Shown here: positions 9,481-17,615 of the stretch, one piece after another | How positions within the stretch are numbered: position 1 is the stretch's first letter | Layout: each line of letters begins with the position of its first letter | Assembly (NCBI RefSeq): GCF_020400825.1 | Contig: NZ_JAINVH010000003.1 | Coordinates: forward strand, 1-64,000 | Reading direction: 5' to 3' | DNA: 64,000 nucleotides | Source: Streptomyces sp. HPF1205 | GTDB taxonomy: Bacteria; Actinomycetota; Actinomycetes; Streptomycetales; Streptomycetaceae | Position numbers and translations under genes: made by a program | Notes under the pieces: generated by a model | Database searches by the model: none | What the model saw: only the letters and a program-made list of their open reading frames with translations | Told to the model about the DNA's origin: nothing

Positions 9481-10956
9481 ATTGAGTATCCGCAGGTCGG
9501 GGGCCGCCTGGGGCACGTCGACCAGCCCGTGGTCGTCCGGCATCGGCTGGATGGTGAACATCGGGACGCCGTTCTGCGTCAGTGCCAGGGTCCGCGAGGC
9601 GTAGACCGGGCCCCCGGAGACCGGCTCGACGGTGACGGCATAAGTGCCGCGGAGCCCTGCCGGCTGGGGCGGCGGCACGACCAGCGTGGTGCCGGCCTTG
9701 ACGGTGACCGTCTTGGACGCCGCGGTGCCGCCGGTGGAGCCCGCCGACGAGGTGATCCGCACACTCGCGTCCTTGGCGGTGGCGATCAGGGACAGCAGCG
9801 AGCCGCGGGCACGGTTGTCGGCCACCGTCGCCCGGGTTTCGATCTGCTCGGTGGCGGGCAGGAACGCCATCTCCTGCTTGCTTCCCTTGCCTCGGGTGAC
9901 GCGCAGCGCCGCGACGACCGGCACCGGCGAGTGCGAGGTGGCGGCACCGATGAGCAGCGAGCCCGGGTCGCCCTTGGTGACGTCACCCAAGTCGACGGCG
10001 GTGGTCATTCCCGCCTTCACGTGCAGCGTCTCGTGACCGGCCGGGGTGATCGCGCCGGTCGGGGTGGCCAGCTTGAGCGTCAGGTCCGCGTCGTCGGTCC
10101 CGGTCGCGTACGCGATCAGGCGCACGTCGGTGGCGTCGCCGGGGATGCCGGGCAGCACAAGGGCGGTGGCCGGTTCGGCGGCGGGCGGCAGCCAGTCCAC
10201 GCCGAGCTTGGCGTCGGTGGCCTGGACCGCGGCGCCGACCCGGCCGGTGCGGGCGACGACGTGCACGGTCAGATCGGTGGCCTTGTCCGCGACCAGGGTG
10301 GACAGCAGCACTGGTTTCGAGGAGCGCCCCGGCACCGTCAGGCCGTCGCCGGTCGAGGCCTTGAGCTGCCCGTCCTTGCCGTACAGCTCCACGTCGACGA
10401 CCGCGGGGGTGTCGTCCGGGTTGACCAGGTGCAGGTAGTCCTGGCGTCCGGTGTCGGTGCTGGCCCCCGGGAACCAGAACTCCGTGTCGGGGGTCACGCA
10501 GGAGATGCCCAGCAGCCCGCGCTCGGTGCCGCTGCTGATCACCGTGGTCTGTTCCGCGGTCCAGCCGGGCGCCATGGTGCCGTCCGCGGTACCGATGAGC
10601 GCGGGCGCGTCCGACTTGTCCGTCGCATAGGTGGCGGGTTTACCGGGCTGTCCCAGGGACGCGAGCGGCTTGCCCTTGGTTGCGGCCGGGACCAACTGCG
10701 CCGAGCCCGCCGCCGAGGAGCCGCCGGCGCCGGCGGAACCCGCCGCCCCTTGCGGCGTGTACGAGGTGTACGTCGTGTCGGCGAACTCCGACGACGAGGG
10801 CGCCGGGCACAGCAGCGTGGTGCGCTGCACGGGCATGCGCCGGGGGGCCGCCGCGGAGGCCGCCTTGTGGTCGCTGCCGCCCGTGAGCGAGGCCATGCCG
10901 GTCAGGACGACGAGCACGGCGACCGCGCCTGCCAGGGAGATGGTGCTGCGGTTCAC
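9475..10956 (-). CDS. DUF5719 family secreted/anchored protein
   Basis: A 493-residue protein with a short basic N-terminus, one hydrophobic segment (about residues 7-27, LAGAVAVLVVLTGMASLTGG) and a large extracellular part. That part is built of beta-strand-rich repeats resembling tandem immunoglobulin-like or adhesin domains (DUF5719). Two cysteines (LLCPAP and GISCVTPD) could form a disulfide. The GTG start at 10956 overlaps the stop of the upstream giant glycosyltransferase in a GTGA arrangement, so the two are translationally coupled and very likely act together at the cell surface. The function is not known; partner of a glycan-exporting machine is inference. Confidence 0.82.
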   Translation of the reverse strand: MNRSTISLAGAVAVLVVLTGMASLTGGSDHKAASAAAPRRMPVQRTTLLCPAPSSSEFADTTYTSYTPQGAAGSAGAGGSSAAGSAQLVPAATKGKPLASLGQPGKPATYATDKSDAPALIGTADGTMAPGWTAEQTTVISSGTERGLLGISCVTPDTEFWFPGASTDTGRQDYLHLVNPDDTPAVVDVELYGKDGQLKASTGDGLTVPGRSSKPVLLSTLVADKATDLTVHVVARTGRVGAAVQATDAKLGVDWLPPAAEPATALVLPGIPGDATDVRLIAYATGTDDADLTLKLATPTGAITPAGHETLHVKAGMTTAVDLGDVTKGDPGSLLIGAATSHSPVPVVAALRVTRGKGSKQEMAFLPATEQIETRATVADNRARGSLLSLIATAKDASVRITSSAGSTGGTAASKTVTVKAGTTLVVPPPQPAGLRGTYAVTVEPVSGGPVYASRTLALTQNGVPMFTIQPMPDDHGLVDVPQAAPDLRILNR

Positions 10957-13900
10957 TGGTAGTCGCTCCCGTCGCGGCGCTGCTGGTCGCCTTCTGCGTA
11001 GTACGAGGCGTGGTCGGGATAACCGGCCGGGTCGGCGTACCCCTGCTCCGCGTACGGCCCGCCGTCCTCGTCCCGCTCCCCGTAGCCCTGCTCTCCGTAC
11101 GGGGCGCCTTGCCGGCCGCTGTCGTAGCCGGGCCCGCCGCCGTAGCCCTGGCCGCCCTGGGGGTCCGCGCCATAGGGGTCGTAGCCCGGCCGGGGCGGCA
11201 CGAAGCCGTAGTCGTCGCCGTACGGCTGCTGCTGATCGTAGGTGCCCGGCTCCGAGGCGTACTGGGAGCCGTAGCCGGGCTGTCCGGCGGCGTAGGCCGG
11301 GTCCTGGTAGCCGTAGCCGCCCTCCGCCCCGGCCGGGACGGTGTACGGGTCGTAGCCGCCCTCCGCCGGGTCGTAAGCCGCCGGCTGCTCGTAGGGATCG
11401 GCGTCCGGTTGCGGTACGGGCGCCGCGGGGGGCTCGGGGGAGCCGGTGGGCGGGACGGCGCTCTGCGGTTCCGCTGTCTTGGTCGCTTTGGCGGCCTCCG
11501 CCGCTTCCGCGGCCTCCGCGGCGGCCTGGAGGCGACGGGCGCGGCGGCCCTCGCCGGTGGCCTGGGCGGGGATCTCCACCGCGCCGTCGGCCTCCGGCAG
11601 GTCGTCGTCGATTTCCTGGCGGCGGCCCGGCAGCGCCAGGACGACGGCCACGAGCAGCAGGAAGGCCTGCGTGCCGAGCCAGGCGACGTGGGCGACGGGT
11701 TCGGAGTAGGTGACGTCCAGGTGTCCGCCGGAGGCCGGGAGGCGGAAGCCCTGGGCCCAGCCGTCGACGGTGGTGGGGTCCAGCGACTTGCCGTCCAAGG
11801 TGGCGTGCCAGCCGGGGGCGGTGGAGTCGGCGAGCCGCAGGATCCGCCCGTCGGGGCCGGCCGGTACGGTGGCGTGCGCCTCGACCTTGCCCGAGGGCAC
11901 GGTCACCGGCTGGGCGCCCTTGGCGGTGATGGTGATCCGGGAGACCGGGGTGTCCACCCGCCACAGTTCGCTGCCGTCGGCCTGGCTGACCCGGGAGAGG
12001 CCGGGCGTGCTGTCCAGGACGCGGCCGAAGGAGCGGGGCGCGCCCTTTTGGGCGAGGACGTAACGGACCGCGTATCCGGCGAGCCTGCCGCCCTGGTCGG
12101 CGCCGGAGCCCGCGACGAGGTCGGCGACCATGGTGTCCAGGTCGGTGTCGCGGCCGGCCTCGGCGGCCAGTTCGCCGTCGCCGATTCGTACCCCGGAACC
12201 GCGGACCAGGGAGTACACGACGTTGCCGGGTGTTCCGCTGAGCACAAGGGTGCGCGGCTGGTCGGCGGTCGTGGCCTCCTCGGCGACGAACGCGGGCACC
12301 TGCTGCGGGTTGCCGCGCCGGATGGGGCCATTGGCGCCGTCGGCGACCCAGGTGAAAGCGGCCAGCAGCGGGGCGGCGACCGCGGCGGCGGCGACGAGGG
12401 CGGCGACCGGCTGGCGCCAGCCGAAGCCTGAGGCGGCGATGCGCTCGTTGGCGCCCTCGGCGCCGATCGTGGCCGCGGCCAGCAGGGCGAGGCCGTAGAC
12501 GAGGGACGCCGGTCCCGCCCAGTTGTCGTGGTTCTCGATGACGGCGAACAGCAGTCCGGTGGCGGCCGCCGCCCAGGCGGCGAGGATGGCGGTGCGCCGG
12601 GTGCCGCGCATGAGGGCGGCAAGGGCGGCAAGGACGACGCCGATGAGCAGCAGCCCGCCGGACGCCTTGGGACCGCCGGGGCTGAGCAGCAGCAGGTGAA
12701 GGGCGGAGGCGCTCTTGGTCGTGTACGGCAGTCCGGCCTCGTGCAGCAGCCGACCGGGGTGGCCGAGCAGCGTCAGCGACCAGGGTGCGAGGAGCACCAT
12801 GGGGGTGATCAGAAGAGCCGCGAACCGGAGCAGGTGCGGTACGAGCAGTTGCCGCTGGCCGCGCGCCACCCGCATCCCGAGGACGGCCGCGGCCAGCACC
12901 AGGGCGACGAGCCAGGTCACCGGGGTGAACGCCGTGGTGAAGGTGAGCATCAGCGCCAGTGCCCAGGCGGCGCGCCATCCGGGGCGCGTCCCACGCTCGA
13001 CGGCCGCGTCGCCGAGCTGAAGGCCCGCCATGGCGACGGCCGCGCGCGCCATCAGCGGCAGCAGGATGGCGAGTACGGCGGTGCCCAGCCGCCCGGTGGC
13101 CAAGGCGCCTGTGGCGGCGGGCAGGAAGGCGTAGGCGACCGACGCCCAGGCGCGCAGCAGCCGGGACTCGACCAGCGGCCGGGAGGCGAAGTAGGCGGCG
13201 ACACCGGCCAGCGGCACCGAGGCGACCAGGAACAGCGTGAGGGTCAGTCCGGTGGAACCGAACAGCGCTGTCGCGAACAGGGCGAGCACGGCGAGGTAGG
13301 GCGGCGCGGCCTGGGTGCCGCCGGTGCCCAGGGCGTGCCAGGAGCCCGCGTACGTCCGCCACAGGTCGGAGGCGCCGGGGTCGGCGGGCAGCAGGGCGCC
13401 GCCGGACAGGGTGCCGCCGGACAGCAGGGAGCGGCAGGCGGCCAGGGAGACGACCAGCAGGACGGCGAACAGGACGGGGCCGGGTTTGCGGGCCATCCGT
13501 TTGAGCCGGGCGAACTGCTCGACCTCCAGGAAGTCGCCGTCCTCGTCGCCCGGGCCGGTCTCCACGGCGCCGCCATGGCGGCCGACGGCGGCGGTGGAGG
13601 CGTCGGCGCGCCCGGCGATGTTGCTGACGACCTGGTCGACGGTGGCGCGCACCGTGGCGCCGGGCGGCGGGAACAACGGCCGCAGTTCCTTGGGCGGCAC
13701 CGTGGCGTGGCGGCGGGCCCGGCGGGCGCCCAGCACCCTGCCCGGGCGGAGCAGGACGCCCAGGAGGCCGACGATCTCGTCCACGGCCTGCCCGGGTGCC
13801 TTGCCGACGAGGTAGGCCAGGGTGCGCAGCACGGTGCCGACGACGATGCGCAGCATCACGTACGGCAGCAGCGGGCCGCGGGTATTGGCGAGCAGGGTGT

Positions 13901-14807
13901 AGACGGCGCCGGCCTTGTCGACGCGGTGCGGATTGACGGCGGAGCGGCCGGCGCAGTCGACCGGGCGGCGTTCGCGAGAGGCCGCCTCGGCGTGCCGCAG
14001 GACGGCGTCCGGGGCGATGAGGACGGTGTGGCCTGCGGCCTGTGCGCGCCAGCAGAAGTCGACGTCGTCCCGCATCAGGGGCAGCCGGCGGTCGAAGCCG
14101 CCGAGCTCCTCCCAGACGTCGCGCCGCACGAGCATCCCGGCGGAGGACACCGACAGCACGGGACGCACCTGGTCGTGCTGGCCCTGGTCCTGCTCCCGGC
14201 GTTCGAGGCCGGTCCAGCGGCGGCCGCTGCGGGCGATGCTGACGCCGACTTCGAGCAACTGCCTGCGGTCGTACCAACTGCGCAGCTTGGGGCCGATGAC
14301 GGCGGCGGACGGGGAGCTGTCGGCGAGGCGCAGCAAGGCGGCCAGGGCCCCGGGTTCGGGTTCGCAGTCGTCGTGCAGCAGCCACAGCCACTGCACGGGC
14401 TCGCCCTGCGGCCGCTCCGCTTCCTCGTACTCCCCGTCGCGCCACGAGCGGGTGGCGGGGTCCCAGCCGCTGGTACGGGCGCGCAGGTAGGAAAGGTGCT
14501 CGGCGGTCAGGGGGGCTGCGGCGCGCACCGCCTCGTCGACAGCGGCGCCGAAGCCCGTGCGACGGGCGAGGTGGAGCACCCGCTGGTCGCCGAGGGATTC
14601 CGCGAGCAGGCGCGCGGAATCGTCCGCGCTCCCGGTGTCGGCGGCGATGACGTCCTGGACCGGGCGGTCCTGGGAGAGCAGCCCCGCGAGGGCCTTGGGC
14701 AGCCAGCGCGCGCCGTCGTGCGCGACCAGCACGGCGGTTACGACGTGGCGCGGGTACTCAGGGGTGCCGGCCGGATACGCGGCCGGTGCTGGGCTGTTCA
14801 CGGACAT
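10953..14807 (-). CDS. Very large membrane glycosyltransferase, family 2 (1284 aa)
   Basis: Residues 20-300 form a GT-A family 2 domain: the VTAVLVAHDGARWLPKAL start, DTGSADDSA for nucleotide binding, and the acidic LLHDDCEPE and later MRDDVDFCW motifs. One or two membrane segments follow near 320-345. From about 440 to 1100 there is a polytopic part with ten or more hydrophobic segments and a long outer loop near 880-1080. A cytoplasmic tail from about 1120 is Ala/Glu-rich and then Tyr/Gly/Gln/Pro-rich (repeats like GYGYQDPAYAAGQPGYG). The size and layout suggest polymerisation or export of a surface polysaccharide; the substrate is unknown. It starts at the ATG at 14807 without a clear ribosome binding site. 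Its stop overlaps the DUF5719 start. Confidence 0.85.
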   Translation of the reverse strand: MSVNSPAPAAYPAGTPEYPRHVVTAVLVAHDGARWLPKALAGLLSQDRPVQDVIAADTGSADDSARLLAESLGDQRVLHLARRTGFGAAVDEAVRAAAPLTAEHLSYLRARTSGWDPATRSWRDGEYEEAERPQGEPVQWLWLLHDDCEPEPGALAALLRLADSSPSAAVIGPKLRSWYDRRQLLEVGVSIARSGRRWTGLERREQDQGQHDQVRPVLSVSSAGMLVRRDVWEELGGFDRRLPLMRDDVDFCWRAQAAGHTVLIAPDAVLRHAEAASRERRPVDCAGRSAVNPHRVDKAGAVYTLLANTRGPLLPYVMLRIVVGTVLRTLAYLVGKAPGQAVDEIVGLLGVLLRPGRVLGARRARRHATVPPKELRPLFPPPGATVRATVDQVVSNIAGRADASTAAVGRHGGAVETGPGDEDGDFLEVEQFARLKRMARKPGPVLFAVLLVVSLAACRSLLSGGTLSGGALLPADPGASDLWRTYAGSWHALGTGGTQAAPPYLAVLALFATALFGSTGLTLTLFLVASVPLAGVAAYFASRPLVESRLLRAWASVAYAFLPAATGALATGRLGTAVLAILLPLMARAAVAMAGLQLGDAAVERGTRPGWRAAWALALMLTFTTAFTPVTWLVALVLAAAVLGMRVARGQRQLLVPHLLRFAALLITPMVLLAPWSLTLLGHPGRLLHEAGLPYTTKSASALHLLLLSPGGPKASGGLLLIGVVLAALAALMRGTRRTAILAAWAAAATGLLFAVIENHDNWAGPASLVYGLALLAAATIGAEGANERIAASGFGWRQPVAALVAAAAVAAPLLAAFTWVADGANGPIRRGNPQQVPAFVAEEATTADQPRTLVLSGTPGNVVYSLVRGSGVRIGDGELAAEAGRDTDLDTMVADLVAGSGADQGGRLAGYAVRYVLAQKGAPRSFGRVLDSTPGLSRVSQADGSELWRVDTPVSRITITAKGAQPVTVPSGKVEAHATVPAGPDGRILRLADSTAPGWHATLDGKSLDPTTVDGWAQGFRLPASGGHLDVTYSEPVAHVAWLGTQAFLLLVAVVLALPGRRQEIDDDLPEADGAVEIPAQATGEGRRARRLQAAAEAAEAAEAAKATKTAEPQSAVPPTGSPEPPAAPVPQPDADPYEQPAAYDPAEGGYDPYTVPAGAEGGYGYQDPAYAAGQPGYGSQYASEPGTYDQQQPYGDDYGFVPPRPGYDPYGADPQGGQGYGGGPGYDSGRQGAPYGEQGYGERDEDGGPYAEQGYADPAGYPDHASYYAEGDQQRRDGSDYQ

Positions 14808-15132
14808 CGAGGATCGGGCCCCGGTTCGCTGGTCTGCGGTACGACGCTCGCTCCCGCTGTCCGCGGGTTCCTGCGTCTCGGACGGCCCCCCACACTAACG
14901 GCTCATGCCGCCACAGCCGTCCGGGTCCTGTGGACAACCACGGACAATCAACCGCAACACGGAAGAACCGCGACCCCTGCGGCCGGCCGGGCGCGGTCGC
15001 CCGCCCGCCGGCCACCGGGCCGCCTCCTCGCGTTCCTCGCGTTCTTCGCTTCCGGCGTCCGGCGTCCGGCGTCCGGCGTCCGGCGTCCGGCGTCCGGCGT
15101 CCGGCGTCCGGCGTCCGGCGTCCGGCGAAGCG
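14808..15132. other. Intergenic region between glycosyltransferase gene and whiB
   Basis: These 325 bases contain no gene. They include the promoter zone of the glycosyltransferase gene, a DnaA-box-like TTGTCCACA (minus strand, 14937-14929), and the 7-bp tandem array that follows whiB. Confidence 0.6.
15051..15127. repeat. 7-bp tandem repeat, 11 perfect copies
   Basis: TCCGGCG is repeated 11 times without mismatch. The array ends 5 bases before the whiB stop codon region (15133-15135), that is, in the immediate 3' untranslated region of whiB. A unit of 7 is not a multiple of 3, so any copy change would not be tolerated in a coding region but can vary freely here. Confidence 0.95.
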
Positions 15133-15396
15133 TCAGACCACACCCTTCTTCAGGCGGCGGCGCTCCCTTTCGGACAGACCGCCCCAGATGCCGAAACGCT
15201 CGTCGTTGGCCAGGGCGTACTCCAGGCAGTCGGAACGGACTTCACAGGCGAGGCAGACCTTCTTCGCCTCACGCGTGGATCCGCCCTTTTCGGGGAAGAA
15301 CGACTCGGGGTCGGTCTGCGCACACAGCGCGCGCTCCTGCCAGCCGAGTTCCTCGTCGGCCTCTTCGGCCAGCAGCAATTGGAACTGCTCGGTCAT
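15133..15396 (-). CDS. whiB: WhiB sporulation transcription factor, [4Fe-4S] protein
   Basis: An 87-residue WhiB-like protein, the founding type needed for sporulation septation in Streptomyces aerial hyphae, where it works with WhiA. The four cluster-binding cysteines are C25, C48, C51 and C57 (CLAC pair). The GIWGG turn is at 69-73, followed by the basic C-terminal segment ERERRRLKK used for DNA contact. The sequence is nearly identical to the WhiB I remember from S. coelicolor (TDPESFFPEKGGSTREAKKVC). The ATG at 15396 has GAGGGG 7 bases upstream. A promoter lies about 65 bases further up, and the 3' side carries an 11-copy heptamer array. Confidence 0.97.
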   Translation of the reverse strand: MTEQFQLLLAEEADEELGWQERALCAQTDPESFFPEKGGSTREAKKVCLACEVRSDCLEYALANDERFGIWGGLSERERRRLKKGVV

Positions 15397-15467
15397 GCGC
15401 GCCCCTCGTCTGTCGTACTTCCCCGTGATGCAGCCGTCACCATGTGCGGCTGAACGACACGAGTGAA

Positions 15468-15497
15468 ATTACAAGTGTGCCGATCCGGGCCAGTCAA
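15468..15497 (-). promoter_or_regulatory. whiB promoter
   Basis: On the minus strand TTGACT (15497-15492) and TGTAAT (15473-15468) are separated by 18 bases. Transcription would begin near 15461, giving a 5' leader of about 65 bases to the whiB ATG. Confidence 0.55.
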
Positions 15498-15862
15498 GCC
15501 GAGATCTGCTATTGGGCCCGTTATTCACTCCGCTGAACCAAGGGGTGACAGAAAGTGTTGATATCGGCTTGAAAGCCCACATCCGTCAACCGTGGTCCGC
15601 CGCCCACCGCTCACGTACCGTCAGACGCCCCGGCTCGGCGTGCCGTTCCGCCTCTCGGAACGAAGCGTTGTGGATCACAGTTCGATCACGGAAGAGCAAC
15701 GTCACACGGATGCCGCGCACTCCCTGTCCGGGCGTGGATCCGGCGTTCTCCACCGGATCCGCACGGATGCCGCACCATCTATCCGCACGACCCGAGCCCA
15801 AACCTTTCAGTGTCGAACCTTGCCGGAACAGGTGAAGGCCGCACGGCAAATCGGGCACCGAG

Positions 15863-15868
15863 TTGACA
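15863..15868 (+). promoter_or_regulatory. -35 box for poly-Cys leader / cysteine dioxygenase
   Basis: A perfect TTGACA lies 31-36 bases before the ATG of the Cys-rich leader peptide. The -10 region is weak (GATCTC near 15885-15890). The spacing would put the transcription start at or just before the leader ATG, consistent with leaderless translation of the leader. Confidence 0.45.
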
Positions 15869-15898
15869 GGGTCCCTCCGCAACCGATCTCCTTGTCCC

Positions 15899-15997
15899 AT
15901 GACCGTCGAGTGCCACGCGCCGCACAGGACCCGCCGCCGCGGGCTCCGTCGCGTTGTGCTCGCGCAGAGCTGCTGTTGTTCCTGTTGTTGCCGCTGA
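15899..15997 (+). CDS. Cysteine-rich leader peptide (32 aa), probable attenuator
   Basis: A 32-codon frame (ATG at 15899, TGA at 15995-15997) ends in QSCCCSCCCR, so six of the last eight residues are cysteine; another Cys is residue 5. There is no Shine-Dalgarno sequence, and a TTGACA box 31-36 bases upstream fits a leaderless start. It ends 73 bases before the cysteine dioxygenase ATG. Poly-cysteine leader peptides that sense charged cysteinyl-tRNA are known in mycobacteria upstream of sulfur genes; placing one ahead of a cysteine-degrading enzyme suggests that ribosome progress through the Cys codons controls expression. That role is inference. An in-frame start for the dioxygenase at 16002, four bases after the leader stop, would allow coupling. 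Confidence 0.7.
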   Translation: MTVECHAPHRTRRRGLRRVVLAQSCCCSCCCR

Positions 15998-16070
15998 GCT
16001 CATGACCGGGTCCGGGCCACCGTCCCGGCGCCGCCCGCTCCCCGCCGCGTCACAAAGGAACAGACCCTCG

Positions 16071-16619
16071 ATGTACTCCGACGTTTCGATCGCCGGTGAC
16101 CCTCTCGCCCTGCCCCACCTGCTCCCCCCGGTGCCGCGGCACCCCGGCACGGTCGCGGAGTTCGCCGGCCTCGCCCGTGCCATCGCCGCCGACGGAGCGC
16201 GCTGGCGACCCCTGGTGCGCTACGACGCCACGACCCGCTGGTACGCCCGCCTGGACACCGGACCGGGCTACGAGGTGTGGCTGCTGAGCTGGCTGCCCGG
16301 CCAGGGCAGCGGCCTGCACGACCACGGCCGCTCCTCGGGGGTACTGACCGTTCTGGACGGCGAGTTGCGCGAACGCGCCCTGACCGCCCGCGGAGAGGCC
16401 GCCCGCGCCCTCGGTCCGCAGGCACAGCGCGTCTTCCCGCCGGGCTACGTCCACGAGGTCGTCAACGACTCGCTGGAACCGGCCGTCAGCCTTCACGTCT
16501 ACTTCCCCGGCCTCACGCGGATGACGCCGTACGCCCGGGGGCCGCGTGCGGCCCGGATCCCGGCCCGAACGGTCCGCGACGGGTACCGGGACGCCCCCGG
16601 GCTTCCCGCCGCAGGGTAA
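16071..16619 (+). CDS. Cysteine dioxygenase
   Basis: A 182-residue cupin enzyme that oxidises L-cysteine to cysteine sulfinate with O2 and non-haem iron. The iron-binding histidines are in GLHDHGRSSGVLTVLDGEL (residues about 78-96) and later in FPPGYVHEVVNDS (near 122-134). The family's HxH pattern reads HDHG here. The C-terminal extension is Arg/Pro-rich. Start: the ATG at 16071 follows AAAGGA and gives the family-typical N-terminus. The frame is also open to an ATG at 16002, just behind the Cys-rich leader peptide, so a longer form translated by coupling cannot be excluded. It is followed by fbiA after 39 bases, but fbiA appears to have its own promoter. Confidence 0.9.
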   Translation: MYSDVSIAGDPLALPHLLPPVPRHPGTVAEFAGLARAIAADGARWRPLVRYDATTRWYARLDTGPGYEVWLLSWLPGQGSGLHDHGRSSGVLTVLDGELRERALTARGEAARALGPQAQRVFPPGYVHEVVNDSLEPAVSLHVYFPGLTRMTPYARGPRAARIPARTVRDGYRDAPGLPAAG

Positions 16620-16658
16620 GCGCCCGGCCGGGACGGGCGGGCTGACAGACTGGGCCCC

Positions 16659-17615
16659 ATGCGAATCGTGGTTCTGGCCGGAGGCATCGGCGGGGCGCGC
16701 TTTCTGCGCGGCCTGAAGGCAGCGGAGCCGGAGGCGGACGTCACCGTCGTCGGCAACACCGGAGACGACATCCATCTGTTCGGGCTGAAGGTCTGCCCCG
16801 ACCTCGACACCGTCATGTACACCCTGGGCGGCGGCATCCACGAGGAGCAGGGCTGGGGCCGGGCCGACGAGACGTTCGCCGTCAAGGAGGAACTCGCCGC
16901 CTATGGCGTCGGACCGGAGTGGTTCGGCCTGGGCGACCGCGACTTCGCCACCCACATCGTCCGCACCCAGATGCTGGGCGCCGGCTATCCGCTCAGCGCC
17001 GTCACCGAGGCGCTCTGCGCCCGCTGGCGCCCCGGGGTGCGGCTCATCCCCATGTCGGACGACCGGGTCGAGACGCACGTGCTGATCGAGGTGGACGGCG
17101 AGCGCAAGGCCGTGCACTTCCAGGAGTACTGGGTCAAGCTGCGCGCCTCCGTGCCCGCCCAGGCCGTCGTCCCGGTCGGCGCCGAGGGCGCCAAGCCCGC
17201 CCCCGGCGTACTGGAGGCCATCGGCGAGGCCGACGTCATCCTCTTCCCGCCGTCCAACCCGGTGGTCAGCATCGGCACCATCCTGGCGGTGCCCGGCATC
17301 AGGGAGGCCATCGCGGAGGCCGGGGTCCCCGTGGTGGGCCTGTCCCCCATCATCGGCGGCGCGCCCGTGCGAGGCATGGCCGACAAGGTGCTCGCCGCGG
17401 TGGGCGTGGAGTCGACGGCCGCCGCCGTGGCCGCGCACTACGGCTCCGGGCTCCTGGACGGCTGGCTGGTCGACACCGCGGACGCGGACGCGGTCGCGGA
17501 GGTGGAAGCGGCCGGCATCCGGTGCCGGGCCGTACCGCTGCTGATGGAGGACGTGGAGGCGAGCGCCCGCATGGCCCGCGAGGCGCTGGCACTGGCGCGG
17601 GAGGTGGGGGCGTGA
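16659..17615 (+). CDS. fbiA: F420 biosynthesis 2-phospho-L-lactate/PEP transferase FbiA (CofD)
   Basis: This enzyme transfers the activated phospholactyl or phosphoenolpyruvyl group from its guanosine diphosphate carrier to the deazaflavin FO, forming (dehydro)F420-0. The 318 residues begin [19 protein letters not shown], the characteristic nucleotide-binding start. Further conserved parts are [13 protein letters not shown] (about 31-43), [13 protein letters not shown] (46-58) and [13 protein letters not shown] near 197-209. The ATG at 16659 has no Shine-Dalgarno sequence; CAGACT lies 7 bases before it, so the transcript is probably leaderless. The stop overlaps the GTG of fbiB (GTGA), indicating a coupled operon. 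Confidence 0.96.
   Translation: MRIVVLAGGIGGARFLRGLKAAEPEADVTVVGNTGDDIHLFGLKVCPDLDTVMYTLGGGIHEEQGWGRADETFAVKEELAAYGVGPEWFGLGDRDFATHIVRTQMLGAGYPLSAVTEALCARWRPGVRLIPMSDDRVETHVLIEVDGERKAVHFQEYWVKLRASVPAQAVVPVGAEGAKPAPGVLEAIGEADVILFPPSNPVVSIGTILAVPGIREAIAEAGVPVVGLSPIIGGAPVRGMADKVLAAVGVESTAAAVAAHYGSGLLDGWLVDTADADAVAEVEAAGIRCRAVPLLMEDVEASARMAREALALAREVGA

Larger units (their letters stand above)
15397..15898. other. Long divergent regulatory region upstream of whiB
   Basis: This 502-base region holds no credible gene: its reading frames lack streptomycete codon bias. It contains the whiB promoter near its left end and a TTGACA box for the leader peptide gene at its right end. It is less GC-rich than its surroundings, as expected for a regulatory region of a developmental gene. 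Confidence 0.6.

Noticed and set aside
9475-14445. 1656-codon minus-strand frame covering DUF5719 and part of the glycosyltransferase
   Set aside because: Only its 3' part (from the GTG at 10956) is real; the upstream Arg-rich part is a shadow of the glycosyltransferase gene read in another frame.
15051-15127. CRISPR-like array
   Set aside because: The unit is 7 bases repeated head to tail without spacers, so it is a simple tandem repeat.
15397-15898. Reading frames of 104-137 codons between whiB and the leader peptide
   Set aside because: They lack third-position GC bias and ribosome binding sites, and overlap the whiB promoter.
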